This document shows, piece after piece, positions 26,368-35,535 of a DNA stretch of 64,000 nucleotides; position 1 is the first letter of the stretch; every line of letters begins with the position of its first letter. Position numbers and translations under genes: made by a program. The notes under the pieces were generated by a model. The model was given only the letters and a program-made list of their open reading frames with translations, had not been told where the DNA came from and did no database searches. The DNA is from Kingella negevensis. GTDB taxonomy: Bacteria; Pseudomonadota; Gammaproteobacteria; Burkholderiales; Neisseriaceae. Location of the stretch: the NCBI RefSeq assembly GCF_030177895.1, contig NZ_CP123448.1, forward strand, positions 1,054,001-1,118,000. Direction: 5' to 3'.

Positions 26368-26859
26368 ATGCACAATCAATACCCTACTCCAGCGTTTGAA
26401 AACAAAATCCTATCGCCCAAACAACTCGCGCAAAAATTAGCAGAATTGCCACGCCCTCTCGTGTTTACCAATGGCTGCTTTGATATTTTGCACCGTGGAC
26501 ACGTTACCTATTTAGCGCAAGCCCGAACATTGGGCGCGTGCATGATTTTAGCGTTGAACACAGATACGTCTGTGAAACGCCAAGGCAAAGGCGAAGACCG
26601 CCCGATTAACCCACTGGAAAACCGTGCCGCCGTTGCCGCCGCATTGGAAAGCGTGGATTTTGTAACGTGGTTTGATAGTGATACACCTGCGGATTTGATT
26701 GAACTCATCAAGCCAGATGTGTTGGTAAAAGGCGGCGATTGGCAGCCTGAAAATATTGTCGGCGCAAAAGAAACGCTGGCGCGTGGTGGCAGCGTTCACA
26801 GCATTCCGTTTTTGCACCAAACTTCTACTACAAAAACTTTAGCGAAAATTCGCGGCTGA
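26368..26859 (+). CDS. hldC: D-glycero-beta-D-manno-heptose 1-phosphate adenylyltransferase
   Basis: Transfers AMP to heptose 1-phosphate to form ADP-heptose for LOS; HldD at 16.2-17.2 kb then epimerises it. 163 residues, the stand-alone nucleotidyltransferase (RfaE domain II) rather than the fused HldE. Motif FTNGCFDILHRGHVTYL near 33-49, LNTDTSVKRQGKG near 66-78, and the C-terminal TSTTKTLAKI family ending. A DUS encodes QPEN near 127 in KGGDWQPENIVG. Start follows AACAAGGCAATCACA. Confidence 0.93.
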   Translation: MHNQYPTPAFENKILSPKQLAQKLAELPRPLVFTNGCFDILHRGHVTYLAQARTLGACMILALNTDTSVKRQGKGEDRPINPLENRAAVAAALESVDFVTWFDSDTPADLIELIKPDVLVKGGDWQPENIVGAKETLARGGSVHSIPFLHQTSTTKTLAKIRG

Positions 26860-26884
26860 TTTGTGTTTTCAGGCTGCGATTAAT

Positions 26885-26956
26885 GTAGGGTATGTGCGGT
26901 ATGCACGCACCGATGAGGCTTTTCAAATGGTGCGTGAACACGTTCACACACCCTAC
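26885..26956. repeat. GTAGGGTATG / CACACCCTAC inverted repeat
   Basis: Left arm GTAGGGTATGTGCGGTATGC and CGCACC face GGTGCGTGAACACGTTCACA and CACCCTAC; complementary in the outer 10 and inner 7 bases. Lies after hldC with a DUS on each side. Same family as 14667-14731. Confidence 0.6.
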
Positions 26957-27004
26957 AAGCCACTTTAATGCAGCCTGAAACCGTTACAGTCCTGCAATCA
27001 AAAG

Positions 27005-27031
27005 CGTGGGTATGGCGGCACAACGCCATGC
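27005..27031. repeat. Inverted second copy of the GGCGTTGTGCCGCC hairpin repeat
   Basis: The reverse complement (CATGGCGTTGTGCCGCCATA then CCCACGC) matches 26194-26220 with a few changes, so the two copies flank hldC in opposite orientation. Confidence 0.55.
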
Positions 27032-27097
27032 AAACCGTTAAATTTAACAAAATGTAATTGCAGTCTGAAAACTATTTTTTAAGAAAGGAAAAATTTC

Positions 27098-28330
27098 ATG
27101 TCCAAACAACCCTCGCTGCTCGGCGGCGCAATGATTATCACTGGAACGGTGGTGGGCGCAGGTATGCTCGCCAACCCCACAGCCACTTCAGGCGTGTGGT
27201 TTCTCGGCTCTTTGCTTGTGTTGTTGTACACATGGTTTTCCATGCTCACTTCAGGCTTGATGATTTTGGAAGTGAACACGCATTACCCTAGCGGCGCGAG
27301 CTTTGACACTTTAGTCCGTGATTTATTGGGCAAAGGCTGGAATATTGTGAACGGCATGGCGGTAGCATTTGTGTTGTATTTGCTTACTTACGCCTATATT
27401 TTCGTGGGCAGCAACTTAACTACAGCCGCGATTGGATTGAACCCTGCCGAAAATTTATGGGTGGGACAAATGGTGTTTTTCCTGATTTTTGCAGGCTGCG
27501 TGTGGTGGTCTGCGCGTGTGGTGGATAGATTTACTAGCGTGTTAATCGGCGGCATGATTTTGACGTTTATCTGGGCGACTAGCGGCTTGCTCAGCACCGC
27601 GAAAATACCTGTTTTGCTGGATTCTGCCGCGCCTGCCGACACGCGTTACTGGATTTATGCTGGCACGGCTTTACCTGTTTGCTTGGCTTCGTTTGGCTTT
27701 CATGGCAACGTGTCTAGCTTGTTCAAATATTTTGATGGCGATGCGCCGAAAGTGGCTCGTGCTTTGTGGATTGGGACGCTGATTGCGCTGGTGATTTATG
27801 CGCTATGGCAGTTGGCGATTCACGGTAATTTGCCGCGTTCTGCGTTTGCGCCTGTGATTGCGGCAGACGGCGATATTGGTGTGTTGATTGGCGAATTGTC
27901 TAAATTTGCCAGCACAGGCAGCATGGCGAAAATTCTTAGCTTTTTCTCTTACATGGCGATTGCGTCTTCATTCTTGGGCGTAACGCTGGGTTTGCTGGAT
28001 TATCTGACGGATTTGTTTGGTTTTGATAACTCGCGCTCTGGTCGCAATAAAGCGGCGGCGATTACGTTCTTGCCGCCATTGGTGGCTTGCTTGCTGTTCC
28101 CGACTGGTTTTGTAACTGTGATTGGTTATGTGGGTTTGGCGGCAACTGTGTGGACGGGTTTAGTGCCTGCGTTGCTGTTGTACGCTTCGCGCAAAAAACA
28201 CGGCTTGGGCAAAGGTTATCGCGTGTATGGCGGTACGGGTTTGGTGATTTGGGTGTTTGTGTTTGGGGTGATTAACATTTTGGCGCAGTTACTCAGCCGT
28301 GCGGATATTTTGCCGGTGTTTAAAGGATAG
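27098..28330 (+). CDS. Aromatic amino acid permease (HAAAP family, Mtr/TyrP-like)
   Basis: Inner membrane proton-coupled importer of tryptophan or tyrosine, 410 residues with about eleven membrane segments. N-terminal GGAMIITGTVVGAGMLANP is the HAAAP signature; SFGFHGNVSSLFKYF near 203 is the conserved cytoplasmic region. Trp versus Tyr specificity cannot be decided from sequence, though the length and HGNVSSL text are Mtr-like. Start has AAAGGAAAAA upstream. A decayed DUS (GCAGTCTGAA) lies before it. Confidence 0.88.
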   Translation: MSKQPSLLGGAMIITGTVVGAGMLANPTATSGVWFLGSLLVLLYTWFSMLTSGLMILEVNTHYPSGASFDTLVRDLLGKGWNIVNGMAVAFVLYLLTYAYIFVGSNLTTAAIGLNPAENLWVGQMVFFLIFAGCVWWSARVVDRFTSVLIGGMILTFIWATSGLLSTAKIPVLLDSAAPADTRYWIYAGTALPVCLASFGFHGNVSSLFKYFDGDAPKVARALWIGTLIALVIYALWQLAIHGNLPRSAFAPVIAADGDIGVLIGELSKFASTGSMAKILSFFSYMAIASSFLGVTLGLLDYLTDLFGFDNSRSGRNKAAAITFLPPLVACLLFPTGFVTVIGYVGLAATVWTGLVPALLLYASRKKHGLGKGYRVYGGTGLVIWVFVFGVINILAQLLSRADILPVFKG

Positions 28331-28393
28331 AAATAGTAGTGCCTTGCAGCATACCCTTTTATACCCAAATCAGAGATTTGGACAAAAAGGCAA

Positions 28394-28428
28394 AAGCAGC
28401 CTGAAAAATATTTTCAGGCTGCTTTTTT
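28394..28428 (+). terminator. DUS inverted-pair terminator after the permease gene
   Basis: AAAAGCAGCCTGAAAAATA faces TTTTCAGGCTGCTTTT, followed by TTGTG. Serves the permease gene; an A-run on the left would allow action on the opposite strand. Confidence 0.8.
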
Positions 28429-28448
28429 GTGTTCTATAGATAAAAAAA

Positions 28449-28469
28449 TTCCAGCTAAAAAAGCTGGAA
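28449..28469 (-). terminator. Intrinsic terminator after the tRNA-Thr pair
   Basis: TTCCAGCT-TTTTT-AGCTGGAA on the minus strand, followed by TTTTTTTATC, ten bases after the last tRNA-Thr. Confidence 0.85.
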
Positions 28470-28478
28470 TATAAAGAA

Positions 28479-28554
28479 TGGTGCCGGCGGCAGGAATCGA
28501 ACTCGCGACCCCCTGATTACAAGTCAGGTGCTCTACCAACTGAGCTACACCGGC
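28479..28554 (-). tRNA. tRNA-Thr (anticodon TGT), copy 1
   Basis: 76-base cloverleaf: GCCGGTG pairs with CGCCGGC (one G-U), anticodon arm CTGACTTGTAATCAG carries TGT, T arm GAGTTCGATTC, CCA encoded. Identical to copy 2. Confidence 0.97.
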
Positions 28555-28577
28555 CTTAAAGAAAGGATTATTTGGAA

Positions 28578-28653
28578 TGGTGCCGGCGGCAGGAATCGAA
28601 CTCGCGACCCCCTGATTACAAGTCAGGTGCTCTACCAACTGAGCTACACCGGC
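28578..28653 (-). tRNA. tRNA-Thr (anticodon TGT), copy 2
   Basis: Same 76-base sequence as copy 1, 23 bases upstream in the transcript. No difference between the two was seen, so the pair is either recent or kept identical by gene conversion. Confidence 0.97.
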
Positions 28654-28753
28654 ATTCCAAAGAAGAGAGAATTATGCTGTATTTTTTATTTTTTGACAAG
28701 ACTTGTCTTACAAAAAATCAATAATTCATTATTTATAAAACACATTTATTTTT

Positions 28754-29446
28754 TCAGGCAGCCTGAAAAGGCACAAGCGAACCTTCTTGTACAGTCAAAA
28801 CACGATTGAATTTAGTCGCCAATTCATCATCGTGCGTTACGACTACCAACGCCGTTCCCAATTCCGCCTGCAATTCCAACATCATATCCAGCACCACCCA
28901 CGCATTTTTGCGGTCAAGGTTGCCAGTGGGTTCATCGGCAAGCAAGCATTTCGGATTATTCACCAACGCACGCGCAATCGCTGCACGCTGACGCTCGCCG
29001 CCCGACAATTCCGTTGGGCGATGTTCCATGCGTTTGCCCAAGCCTACTTTTTCCAACATCGTTGCCGCTTGTTCACGCGCTTGCGCTTTGGACATTTTGC
29101 CAATCAACAACGGCATCATCACATTTTCCAGCGCGGTAAATTCCGCCAGCAAATGATGGAATTGGTACACAAAACCCAAATATTGGTTGCGTAACTGTCC
29201 CAATTTCGCTTGCGATAAAGTGGCTAAATCATGCTCCATGAGCGAAATGCTGCCTGAAGTAGGCGTGTCCAAACCGCCTAAAATATGCAGCAACGTGGAT
29301 TTACCGCTGCCTGAAGCCCCAATAATACTCACGCTTTCGCCAGCTTGAATTTGCACATTTAAATCATGCAAAACGTCCACATTCAGGCTGCCATCACGAT
29401 ACGTTTTGGCAACATTTTGGCAATCAATCACAGGAATATTATTCAT
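28754..29446 (-). CDS. lolD: Lipoprotein-releasing system ATP-binding protein
   Basis: ATPase that powers release of mature lipoproteins from the inner membrane to LolA, downstream of lgt and lnt action. 230 residues from ATG 29446 (GGAGG nine bases upstream). Walker [10 protein letters not shown] near 44, [18 protein letters not shown], signature LSGGERQR, Walker [13 protein letters not shown], His in VTHDDELA. Start overlaps the end of lolC by eight bases (ATGAATAA). C-terminus FQAA and the stop codon are a palindromic DUS. Confidence 0.95.
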   Translation of the reverse strand: MNNIPVIDCQNVAKTYRDGSLNVDVLHDLNVQIQAGESVSIIGASGSGKSTLLHILGGLDTPTSGSISLMEHDLATLSQAKLGQLRNQYLGFVYQFHHLLAEFTALENVMMPLLIGKMSKAQAREQAATMLEKVGLGKRMEHRPTELSGGERQRAAIARALVNNPKCLLADEPTGNLDRKNAWVVLDMMLELQAELGTALVVVTHDDELATKFNRVLTVQEGSLVPFQAA

Positions 29447-30695
29447 AACGCAGAGCCTCCGCAGGTTGGGTACGCGCCGCGCGCCAACTTGGATAAAGTG
29501 TTGCAAGGAAAGACAAAGTCAGCGAAATACAAATCACGCTAATCACATCAGACGCGTGAATATCGCTCGGCAAATAGTCCAAAAAATACACTTTTGATGA
29601 AACCAATTTGCGCCCCATATTTTGCTCAATAAACGCGACAATTTTGCCCACGTTTGCCGCCAAAGCCAGCCCCAAAATCGTGCCGCTTGCTGTGCCGACT
29701 ACGCCTGCCACCATGCCTTGTACCACAAACACTTTCATCACGCCGCGTGGTGACATGCCCAAAGTTCGCAAAATCGCAATATCAGATTGTTTTTCAGTAA
29801 CCGCCATAACCAACGATGAAACCAAGTTGAACACAGCAACCAAAATAATGAACGCCAGCAACAAAGTCAGCAATCGTTTTTCCATTTCTACTGCGTTGAA
29901 ATAACTGCGATTATTGTCCGTCCAGTTTTGCGCCCAAATGTTTAGGCGTTGGTTTTCAGACAGTAATTTTTCCATAACGGCAGGCGCGTTTTGTGGGTCT
30001 GCCAAACGCAAACGCAAGGAAATGGCAGCATCGTCCACGCGGAACAGTTTTTGCGCGTCTGCCATGTGAATCATCGCCATGCTGTTGTCCGCTTCGTCTG
30101 CGCCTGTTTTCACGATGCCGACAACGGTAAATTGTTTCAAGCGCGGCACAACACCAGCAGGAGTTACGTTGCCTTCTGGCGTAATCACGGTTACTTTGTT
30201 GCCGATTTCTGCGCCTAGGTTTTGCGCCAAACTTTCGCCCAGCACAATATCAAATTCATCGGGTTTTAAATCGTTCAGGCTGCCTGAAACAAGGTTATCT
30301 GCGTAATCCACCACTTTGCGTTCTTGGTCTGGCAAAATGCCGCGCAGCTGTATGCCTTGCACTTCGCCTTGGTTGGCGATTAAGCCTTGTCCCGCAATGT
30401 AAGGGGCTGTGGCAATCACGCCGTTTTTGCCGTCAAACATTTTTTGCAGGTCTTGCCATTTTTGGTTTTGCTCGCCATCGCCCATCATGTAGCCCACTTC
30501 AGCGTGGGGCGCAATGTTGAGCAATTTGCCGCGAATATCTTTTTGGAAACCGTTTACCACAGACAGCACGGTAATCAAAACAATCACGCCCAGCGCAATG
30601 CCGATAATGGAAATCAGCGAGATGAACGACATAAAGCCGCTCCGTTTTTTGGCGCGTAGATAACGCAGACCAATCCAAGTTTCTAATGTTGCCAT
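29439..30695 (-). CDS. lolC: Lipoprotein-releasing system permease
   Basis: Inner membrane permease of the Lol exporter, 418 residues from ATG 30695 (a longer reading to 30800 is not supported). Four membrane segments in FtsX/MacB arrangement: one near 20-45, a large periplasmic loop (about 50-270), then three near 275-400. [19 protein letters not shown] at the N-terminus and the C-terminal [15 protein letters not shown] are typical of LolC/LolE. With a single permease gene present here it may be a LolF-like dual subunit; LolC versus LolE is not separable. Confidence 0.9.
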   Translation of the reverse strand: MATLETWIGLRYLRAKKRSGFMSFISLISIIGIALGVIVLITVLSVVNGFQKDIRGKLLNIAPHAEVGYMMGDGEQNQKWQDLQKMFDGKNGVIATAPYIAGQGLIANQGEVQGIQLRGILPDQERKVVDYADNLVSGSLNDLKPDEFDIVLGESLAQNLGAEIGNKVTVITPEGNVTPAGVVPRLKQFTVVGIVKTGADEADNSMAMIHMADAQKLFRVDDAAISLRLRLADPQNAPAVMEKLLSENQRLNIWAQNWTDNNRSYFNAVEMEKRLLTLLLAFIILVAVFNLVSSLVMAVTEKQSDIAILRTLGMSPRGVMKVFVVQGMVAGVVGTASGTILGLALAANVGKIVAFIEQNMGRKLVSSKVYFLDYLPSDIHASDVISVICISLTLSFLATLYPSWRAARTQPAEALRYE

Positions 30696-30735
30696 TTTTT
30701 TGTATTGTGTTAAAAATAAAGAAAGGCGGATTATA

Positions 30736-30775
30736 GCAGCCTGAAAGATTTTCAGGCTGCATTGACGTATATCAA
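30736..30775. promoter_or_regulatory. FNR-type site and DUS hairpin before feoA
   Basis: TTGAC-GTAT-ATCAA at 30762-30775 fits the FNR consensus TTGAT-N4-ATCAA with one change. It lies 85 bases before the feoA start. A DUS pair (30736-30760) abuts it and separates it from divergent lolC. FNR control of ferrous iron uptake is known in E. coli; here it is inference. Confidence 0.6.
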
Positions 30776-30859
30776 TCATATTTAACGAGAATTTGCACAT
30801 TTATTACGACAAGAATAAACTGATAATAGTTCTTACTCGTTTCAAAAAAGGAAAAATAA

Positions 30860-31135
30860 ATGGAGAAATTCGAGTTACATAAACTGCCCAAAAACACCTT
30901 GGCAACCATTCAAACAATCGCGCCCAACCCAGAATTTGGCGAACTAGACGTGCAAGTCTCCCAACGCTTAACTGATTTGGGTTTCAACTCAGGCACGAGC
31001 ATTCAAATCATTGCCACAGGCATTTTTGGCGTAGAACCTTACGCCGTTCGCTTGGACAATCAATCGCAATTTTCGCTGCGCCGAGCCGAAGCGAAAAAAA
31101 TTTTGTGTTCCGTTTCTGAAGAAAAGGCAGCCTGA
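30860..31135 (+). CDS. feoA: Ferrous iron transport protein A
   Basis: Small SH3-like cytoplasmic partner of FeoB, 91 residues. RLTDLGFNSGTSIQIIATGIFGVEPYAVRL matches the FeoA core in parts: LxDLGF, then G-x-F-GxP. Start follows AAAAGGAAAAATAA. Its final two Ala codons and TGA stop are the DUS GCAGCCTGA, whose next four bases run into the feoB ATG. Confidence 0.9.
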   Translation: MEKFELHKLPKNTLATIQTIAPNPEFGELDVQVSQRLTDLGFNSGTSIQIIATGIFGVEPYAVRLDNQSQFSLRRAEAKKILCSVSEEKAA

Positions 31136-31137
31136 AA

Positions 31138-33009
31138 ATGGCAACAGCACAATTTGCTTTAGTGGGCGCACCCAACTGCGGTAAAACTGTTTTATTCAAT
31201 GGCTTAACAGGCGCAAACGCGAAAGTAGCGAACTACGCAGGCGTTACGGTGGACAAACGTTCAGGCAGCCTGAAAGGTGAACCCAACATCAAAATCATTG
31301 ATTTACCTGGCACTTACAGCCTGCACACCACTAGCCCAAACGAAGAAGTTACCCGCGATGTGGTGCTAGGCAAACGCGACAAACGCCCAGACGCAATCAT
31401 CGCCGTGGCAGACGCCACCAATTTACGCATGACGCTGCGCATGATTTTGGAACTGAAACAGCTCAACTTGCCCATGGTTGTGTCGCTGAACATGATTGAT
31501 GTGGCGCAAGCGCGTGGGCTGAAATTGGACGTGGCGAAATTATCCGAAAAACTCGGCGTACCTGTATTGGCAACAGTGGCAATTCATTCACGCGACATTC
31601 AGGCTGTGCGCGATGAAATTGCCAAATTACCGCGACAAAATGGTCAAGTTACCGTCAATCAAGCGGATTTGCAGCAACACGCCGTTTCGCGGATAGACAC
31701 GGAAAAACTGTACGCGCAAGTTGATGAAATCCTGAAAGACGTGGTTTTGCGCCCCATGCAGTTACCGAGTTGGCACACGAAATTAGACGCGTTATCGCTG
31801 CATTCATTGTTTGGCATTCCTGTTTTATTGCTGATTTTGCTGCTGGTTTTTCAGGCTGTGTACGCATGGTCTGCGCCTGTAATGGACAGGATTGAAGGCG
31901 CGTTTGGTTGGCTGGGCGAACAAGTCGCCACCAAAATGCTTGAAGGCGTGTTGAACGATTTGATTGTGAACGGCGTGATTGCTGGCGTGGGCGGCGTGTT
32001 GGTTTTCCTGCCGCAAATTACGATTTTGTTCGCGTTTATTTTGCTGCTGGAAGACTCAGGTTATTTGCCACGCGCCGCATTTATGTTGGACAACGTGTTG
32101 GCAAAAAGCGGTTTATCAGGACGCGCGTTTATCCCACTACTCTCCAGTTTCGCGTGTGCCGTGCCAGCCGTGATGTCCGCACGAACCATCAGCGACCCGC
32201 GTGAACGCTTGGTTACGATTGCGATTGCGCCCATGCTGACTTGCTCGGCGCGGTTGCCTGTTTACGCCTTGATTATCGGCGCAATTATTCCCGAGCAAAC
32301 CGTTTGGGGCGTGTTCAATCTGCAAGGGCTCACGCTGTTTGGGTTGTACGTTTTCGGGATTGTATCAGCAGGTTTAACCGCGTATGTGATGAAACGCTTG
32401 GCACGCCGACAAGGCAACGTGCAACAATTTCCATTGCTAATGGAATTGCCGACTTTCCGCACACCCAACTTGCGCCACATTTTGCGTTCATTGTGGGAAC
32501 GCGTGGCAGCGTTTTTGAAACGCGCTGGCACGGTGATTTTTGCGCTGAGCGTGATTTTGTGGGCTTTGACCACGTTCCCAGCCGCCCCAGAAGGCGCAAC
32601 GGGCGCAGCGATTGATTATAGTTTTGCGGGTATGTTGGGACGCGCCATTCAGCCGATTTTTGCGCCGATTGGCTTCACTTGGCAGATGTGCATTGCCATG
32701 ATTCCTGGTATGGCAGCGCGTGAAGTGGTGGTAGCGGCGCTGGGTACGGTGTACGCAGTTGAAGCGGCTGATGAAGATGCGATTCAAAATGCGCTGTCTC
32801 CGATTGTGGCGCAAGATTGGGGCTTGGCAACTGCATTTGCGTTTTTAGCGTGGTATGTGTTCGCGCCGATGTGTTTGGCAACGCTCGCTGTGATTAAACG
32901 GGAAACCAATTCTGCGAAGAAAACTTGGTTGATTACGGGTTATCTCTTTGCTTTGGCTTACTTTTTTGCCTTTGTGGCTTATCATATTACTTCATGGGTG
33001 CAATCATGA
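31138..33009 (+). CDS. feoB: Ferrous iron permease with GTPase domain
   Basis: Inner membrane Fe(II) importer, 623 residues, shorter than the 770-residue E. coli form but usual for Neisseriaceae. G1 GAPNCGKT at 9-16, G3 DLPGTYS near 59, G4 NMID near 119. Gate regions LPRAAFMLDN and AIAPMLTCSARLPVYALI (with conserved Cys) near 320 and 380; membrane segments to residue 620. A DUS encodes SGSLKG near 41-46, between G1 and G3. Spacing to feoA is two bases, and the sequence before the ATG is AAAAGG followed by a DUS. Confidence 0.95.
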   Translation: MATAQFALVGAPNCGKTVLFNGLTGANAKVANYAGVTVDKRSGSLKGEPNIKIIDLPGTYSLHTTSPNEEVTRDVVLGKRDKRPDAIIAVADATNLRMTLRMILELKQLNLPMVVSLNMIDVAQARGLKLDVAKLSEKLGVPVLATVAIHSRDIQAVRDEIAKLPRQNGQVTVNQADLQQHAVSRIDTEKLYAQVDEILKDVVLRPMQLPSWHTKLDALSLHSLFGIPVLLLILLLVFQAVYAWSAPVMDRIEGAFGWLGEQVATKMLEGVLNDLIVNGVIAGVGGVLVFLPQITILFAFILLLEDSGYLPRAAFMLDNVLAKSGLSGRAFIPLLSSFACAVPAVMSARTISDPRERLVTIAIAPMLTCSARLPVYALIIGAIIPEQTVWGVFNLQGLTLFGLYVFGIVSAGLTAYVMKRLARRQGNVQQFPLLMELPTFRTPNLRHILRSLWERVAAFLKRAGTVIFALSVILWALTTFPAAPEGATGAAIDYSFAGMLGRAIQPIFAPIGFTWQMCIAMIPGMAAREVVVAALGTVYAVEAADEDAIQNALSPIVAQDWGLATAFAFLAWYVFAPMCLATLAVIKRETNSAKKTWLITGYLFALAYFFAFVAYHITSWVQS

Positions 33010-33143
33010 TTCAGGAAATTATTGTCGGTGCTATCGTGTTGGCGGCGGTGGCTTTTGTGGTGCGGAAATATTTTTGGAAAAGCAAAAAGGCTTCAGGCGG
33101 CTGTGGGAACTGCGGTGGGTGTGATAAGGGGAGTTGTTCTTGA
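33006..33143 (+). CDS. FeoB-associated Cys-rich membrane protein
   Basis: 45 residues from ATG 33006, overlapping the feoB stop by four bases (ATGA). One membrane helix (IIVGAIVLAAVAFVVRKYF) and a cytoplasmic tail with CGNCGGCDKGSC, four Cys. Family with this arrangement follows feoB in many bacteria (FeoB_associated) and may bind iron or assist FeoB; function not settled. A longer reading from 32925 has no support. Confidence 0.85.
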   Translation: MIQEIIVGAIVLAAVAFVVRKYFWKSKKASGGCGNCGGCDKGSCS

Positions 33144-33152
33144 GTAACCAAG

Positions 33153-33222
33153 TTTTCAGGCTGCGATTGTTTGATTGCAGCCTGAAAAACAAAAAGAGCA
33201 GAAATGATTTCTGCCCTTTCTT
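33153..33222 (+). terminator. Terminator pair after feoAB
   Basis: A DUS pair (about 33153-33189) is followed by GCAGAAAT-GATTTCTGC and CCTTTCTTT at about 33198-33222. The second hairpin lies just before the convergent SBP gene stop at 33225, so it may serve both strands. Confidence 0.65.
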
Positions 33223-33224
33223 TA

Positions 33225-34070
33225 TTATGCACCGTGATTCGTGTGTTTTTTCACCAACGCATCTAATTCACCGCTTTGTTTCAAATCTGCAATACCTGCG
33301 TTGATTTTGTTTACCAAGTCAGGTTTATCTTTGCTCACCATCAACGTCATAGCAAAACTTTCTTCTGTTTGACCCGCGTGGTTGTAGTCCACAATATTAA
33401 AAGTATAAGATTTCAAAGTGTCGCCTTTGGAATAGTATTTCAAAACTGAGCAGTCCCCTACCGCTGCATCCGCCTTGTCTTTTACCAAAGCAGTTAAAGT
33501 CAAAAAGCTGGTTTTTTCCATGCTGATTTTTTCAGCAGGTATACCATTCGCTTTCATAACTTCCTCTTTCATTGTTTCATCATCGGCTACAGTTACCCGA
33601 CCTTTTGTCCAATCAGGCAATTTTTTATCATGCAGCGTCGCCACACAGTCACCCGAATGCATATAGGTGCTAGTTGGCACAACCACGCTGGTATCAGCTT
33701 CATCGACCGCTGTCCCCATTGCTATCACATCAAATGTTTTATTTTTAACGTCTTGATAAGCTTTGCTCCAAACTGTGGTATTAAATTCCACTTTAAATCC
33801 CTGTTTCTCAGCCACTTTTTGCAACAACTCCACTTCAATCCCTTGTGCTTTTTGGCTTTCATAGAAAGAAAACGGACGATAATCGCCAGAAATCGCTACT
33901 TTCACCACTGAAGCATCTGTTGCTGTAGGTGCTGCTGAAGGCGTTGCTGAAGACGTTGCTTCAGGGGTTGATTTTGCAGGGGTTTCAGTTTTCGCAGCCT
34001 CTTGATTGGAACAAGCCACCAATAATGCCAAAGCTAAAACGCTTAATTGAGTACGAATAGTAGTTTTCAT
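33225..34070 (-). CDS. Amino acid ABC transporter substrate-binding lipoprotein (SBP family 3), second paralogue
   Basis: 281 residues: lipoprotein signal with lipobox LLVAC (Cys near 20), a Ser/Thr/Pro/Ala-rich linker to about 50, then a family 3 fold beginning VAISGDYRPFSFYE. Only weakly like the binder at 1953-2804; it lacks the arginine-type TDATFPPF word and has an internal pair of Cys (SGDC, VGDC) near 137 and 203 that could form a disulfide. No ABC partner genes adjacent. Substrate unknown. Confidence 0.82.
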   Translation of the reverse strand: MKTTIRTQLSVLALALLVACSNQEAAKTETPAKSTPEATSSATPSAAPTATDASVVKVAISGDYRPFSFYESQKAQGIEVELLQKVAEKQGFKVEFNTTVWSKAYQDVKNKTFDVIAMGTAVDEADTSVVVPTSTYMHSGDCVATLHDKKLPDWTKGRVTVADDETMKEEVMKANGIPAEKISMEKTSFLTLTALVKDKADAAVGDCSVLKYYSKGDTLKSYTFNIVDYNHAGQTEESFAMTLMVSKDKPDLVNKINAGIADLKQSGELDALVKKHTNHGA

Positions 34071-34383
34071 TTTTTATTTCTCGTTATATTCTCTAAGACT
34101 TGATAAATCGTTCTCTTAAATGAAGATTTCTTATTGTTTGGTCGTTTGCCCACGCCATGAAATTATCAGCTAAGGTAACAATAAAATCATTCTACGCCTG
34201 AAAGTTTTTAATTTTCTAGACGCAAGTCAAATATTGTTAAAGTTTGTAGATTTATTGTATCTAATTTATATAAATACGTATTTTCTTTTTAGATTATGCC
34301 TATAAATTGCAGCCTGAAAAATATTTGCGCCTAAATTTTGAACGCAGTACACTTCACTACATCTCACTACAAAGGACAAACCC
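34071..34383. other. Intergenic region between the SBP gene and fbp
   Basis: 313 bases, AT-rich, divergent promoters expected on both sides. One DUS near 34309. A short run of ACTACA-like words (CACTTCACTACATCTCACTACA, about 34350-34371) precedes the AAAGGA ribosome site of fbp. No operator recognised. Confidence 0.45.
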
Positions 34384-35343
34384 ATGCAAACCTTAAACCA
34401 ATATCTGCAACAACAAACCGCCCCTGCCGAACTCATCAGCACCTTGCAAACCATTATTTCAGGCTGCAAAACCATCAGCCAAAACGTCCGCTTGGGCGCA
34501 TTGGCTGGCGTATTGGGCGAAGCTGGCACAGGTAACGTGCAAGGCGAAGCGCAGAAAAAATTAGACCTGATTGCCAACCAAACGCTGATTGACGCGCTGC
34601 GCCAAAACCCAAACGTGGCAGGTTTAGCCAGCGAAGAAGAAGACACCTTTGTTGCTGCCAACGAATCGGGCAAATATTTGGTTTTGTTTGACCCGTTAGA
34701 CGGTTCGTCCAATATTGATGTAAACATTTCTATTGGCACGATTTTTTCTGTTTTAGCCAAACCAGAAGGCAGCCTGAAAACCGAAAGTTTCTTGCAAAAA
34801 GGCAGCGAGCAAGTCGCCGCAGGATATGTATTGTATGGCGTGCAAACGCTACTGGTTTTCACGCTGAAACGCGGTGTAGTCGGCTTCACACTGAACAAAC
34901 AAGGCGAATTTGTGCTGACCCACCCTACTCTAGCCATTCCCAAACAAACCGCTGAATTTGCCATTAATGCATCTAACCAACGCCATTGGGAAGCGCCTGT
35001 TCAGCAATACATCGGCGAATTGTTGGCTGGCAAAGACGGTGTGCGTGGCAAAAATTACAATATGCGCTGGGTTGCCAGCATGGTGGCGGAAGTGCATCGG
35101 ATTTTGGTGCGCGGCGGCGTGTTCCTGTATCCCAAAGATGGGCGAGACCCGAGCAAGGCGGGCAAATTGCGTTTGATGTATGAAGCCAATCCGATGAGTT
35201 TACTGGTGGAACAGGCTGGCGGTGCGGCGAATAATGTGCGTGAAGAGATTTTGTCGATTTGCCCAACAGGGTTGCATCAGCGTATTGCGGTGGTGTTGGG
35301 TAGCAAAGAAGAAGTGGAATATGTGAAGGAATTGCACAAATAA
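34384..35343 (+). CDS. fbp: Fructose-1,6-bisphosphatase, class I
   Basis: Gluconeogenic phosphatase, cytoplasmic; it fits growth on lactate through lutABC. 319 residues. Metal-binding SEEEDT near 80, signature [20 protein letters not shown] near 101-120, substrate site YVLYGVQT and the C-terminal [20 protein letters not shown] near 262-280. Start with AAAGGA upstream. A DUS encodes EGSLKT near 127. Transcribed alone. Confidence 0.96.
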   Translation: MQTLNQYLQQQTAPAELISTLQTIISGCKTISQNVRLGALAGVLGEAGTGNVQGEAQKKLDLIANQTLIDALRQNPNVAGLASEEEDTFVAANESGKYLVLFDPLDGSSNIDVNISIGTIFSVLAKPEGSLKTESFLQKGSEQVAAGYVLYGVQTLLVFTLKRGVVGFTLNKQGEFVLTHPTLAIPKQTAEFAINASNQRHWEAPVQQYIGELLAGKDGVRGKNYNMRWVASMVAEVHRILVRGGVFLYPKDGRDPSKAGKLRLMYEANPMSLLVEQAGGAANNVREEILSICPTGLHQRIAVVLGSKEEVEYVKELHK

Positions 35344-35345
35344 GA

Positions 35346-35379
35346 AAAAGCAGCCTGAAAATGTTTTCAGGCTGCTTTT
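35346..35379 (+). terminator. DUS inverted-pair terminator after fbp
   Basis: AAAAGCAGCCTGAAAA-TG-TTTTCAGGCTGCTTTT, a perfect 16-bp stem with a two-base loop region, three bases after the stop codon. Confidence 0.85.
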
Positions 35380-35385
35380 CAATTG

Positions 35386-35492
35386 TATAGTGAATTAAAT
35401 TTAGATTAGTACAGCGTTGCCAACTCCCTTATGTACTAGATGTACACGGCGGTCGTTGTCGCCTTGTCCTAATCTAAATTTAATCCACTATA
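35386..35492. mobile_element. Correia/Nemis-like element, copy 1 (107 bp)
   Basis: Inverted ends TATAGTGAATTAAATTTAGA and (complement) TATAGTGGATTAAATTTAGA match the ends of neisserial Correia repeat enclosed elements. The inside, read on the minus strand, contains GACAAGGCGACAA, CCGCCGTGTAC, CATAAGG and TTGGCAACGC. Lies between fbp and aniA. Correia elements carry no protein, move with a TA target, and can bring promoters or RNase III-cut hairpins; those effects are known from Neisseria, not shown here. Confidence 0.9.
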
Positions 35493-35503
35493 TTTTTGTC
35501 AAC

Positions 35504-35519
35504 GAGCCGCCGACGCTCC
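35504..35519. repeat. GAGCCGCCGACGCTCC 16-mer, copy 1
   Basis: GAGCCGCCGACGCTCC here is the exact reverse complement of 51115-51130. It directly follows the Correia-like element. Not a DUS; purpose unknown. Confidence 0.6.
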
Positions 35520-35535
35520 ATTTCAAAATGCAGCC

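Noticed and set aside
28394..28760. Phage attachment site at the tRNA-Thr pair
   Set aside because: No integrase or repeated tRNA 3' end is near; the pair is a plain tandem duplication.
34266..34964. A 232-residue reading opposite fbp
   Set aside because: It is the antisense shadow of a clear fbp gene and has no ribosome site or family text.
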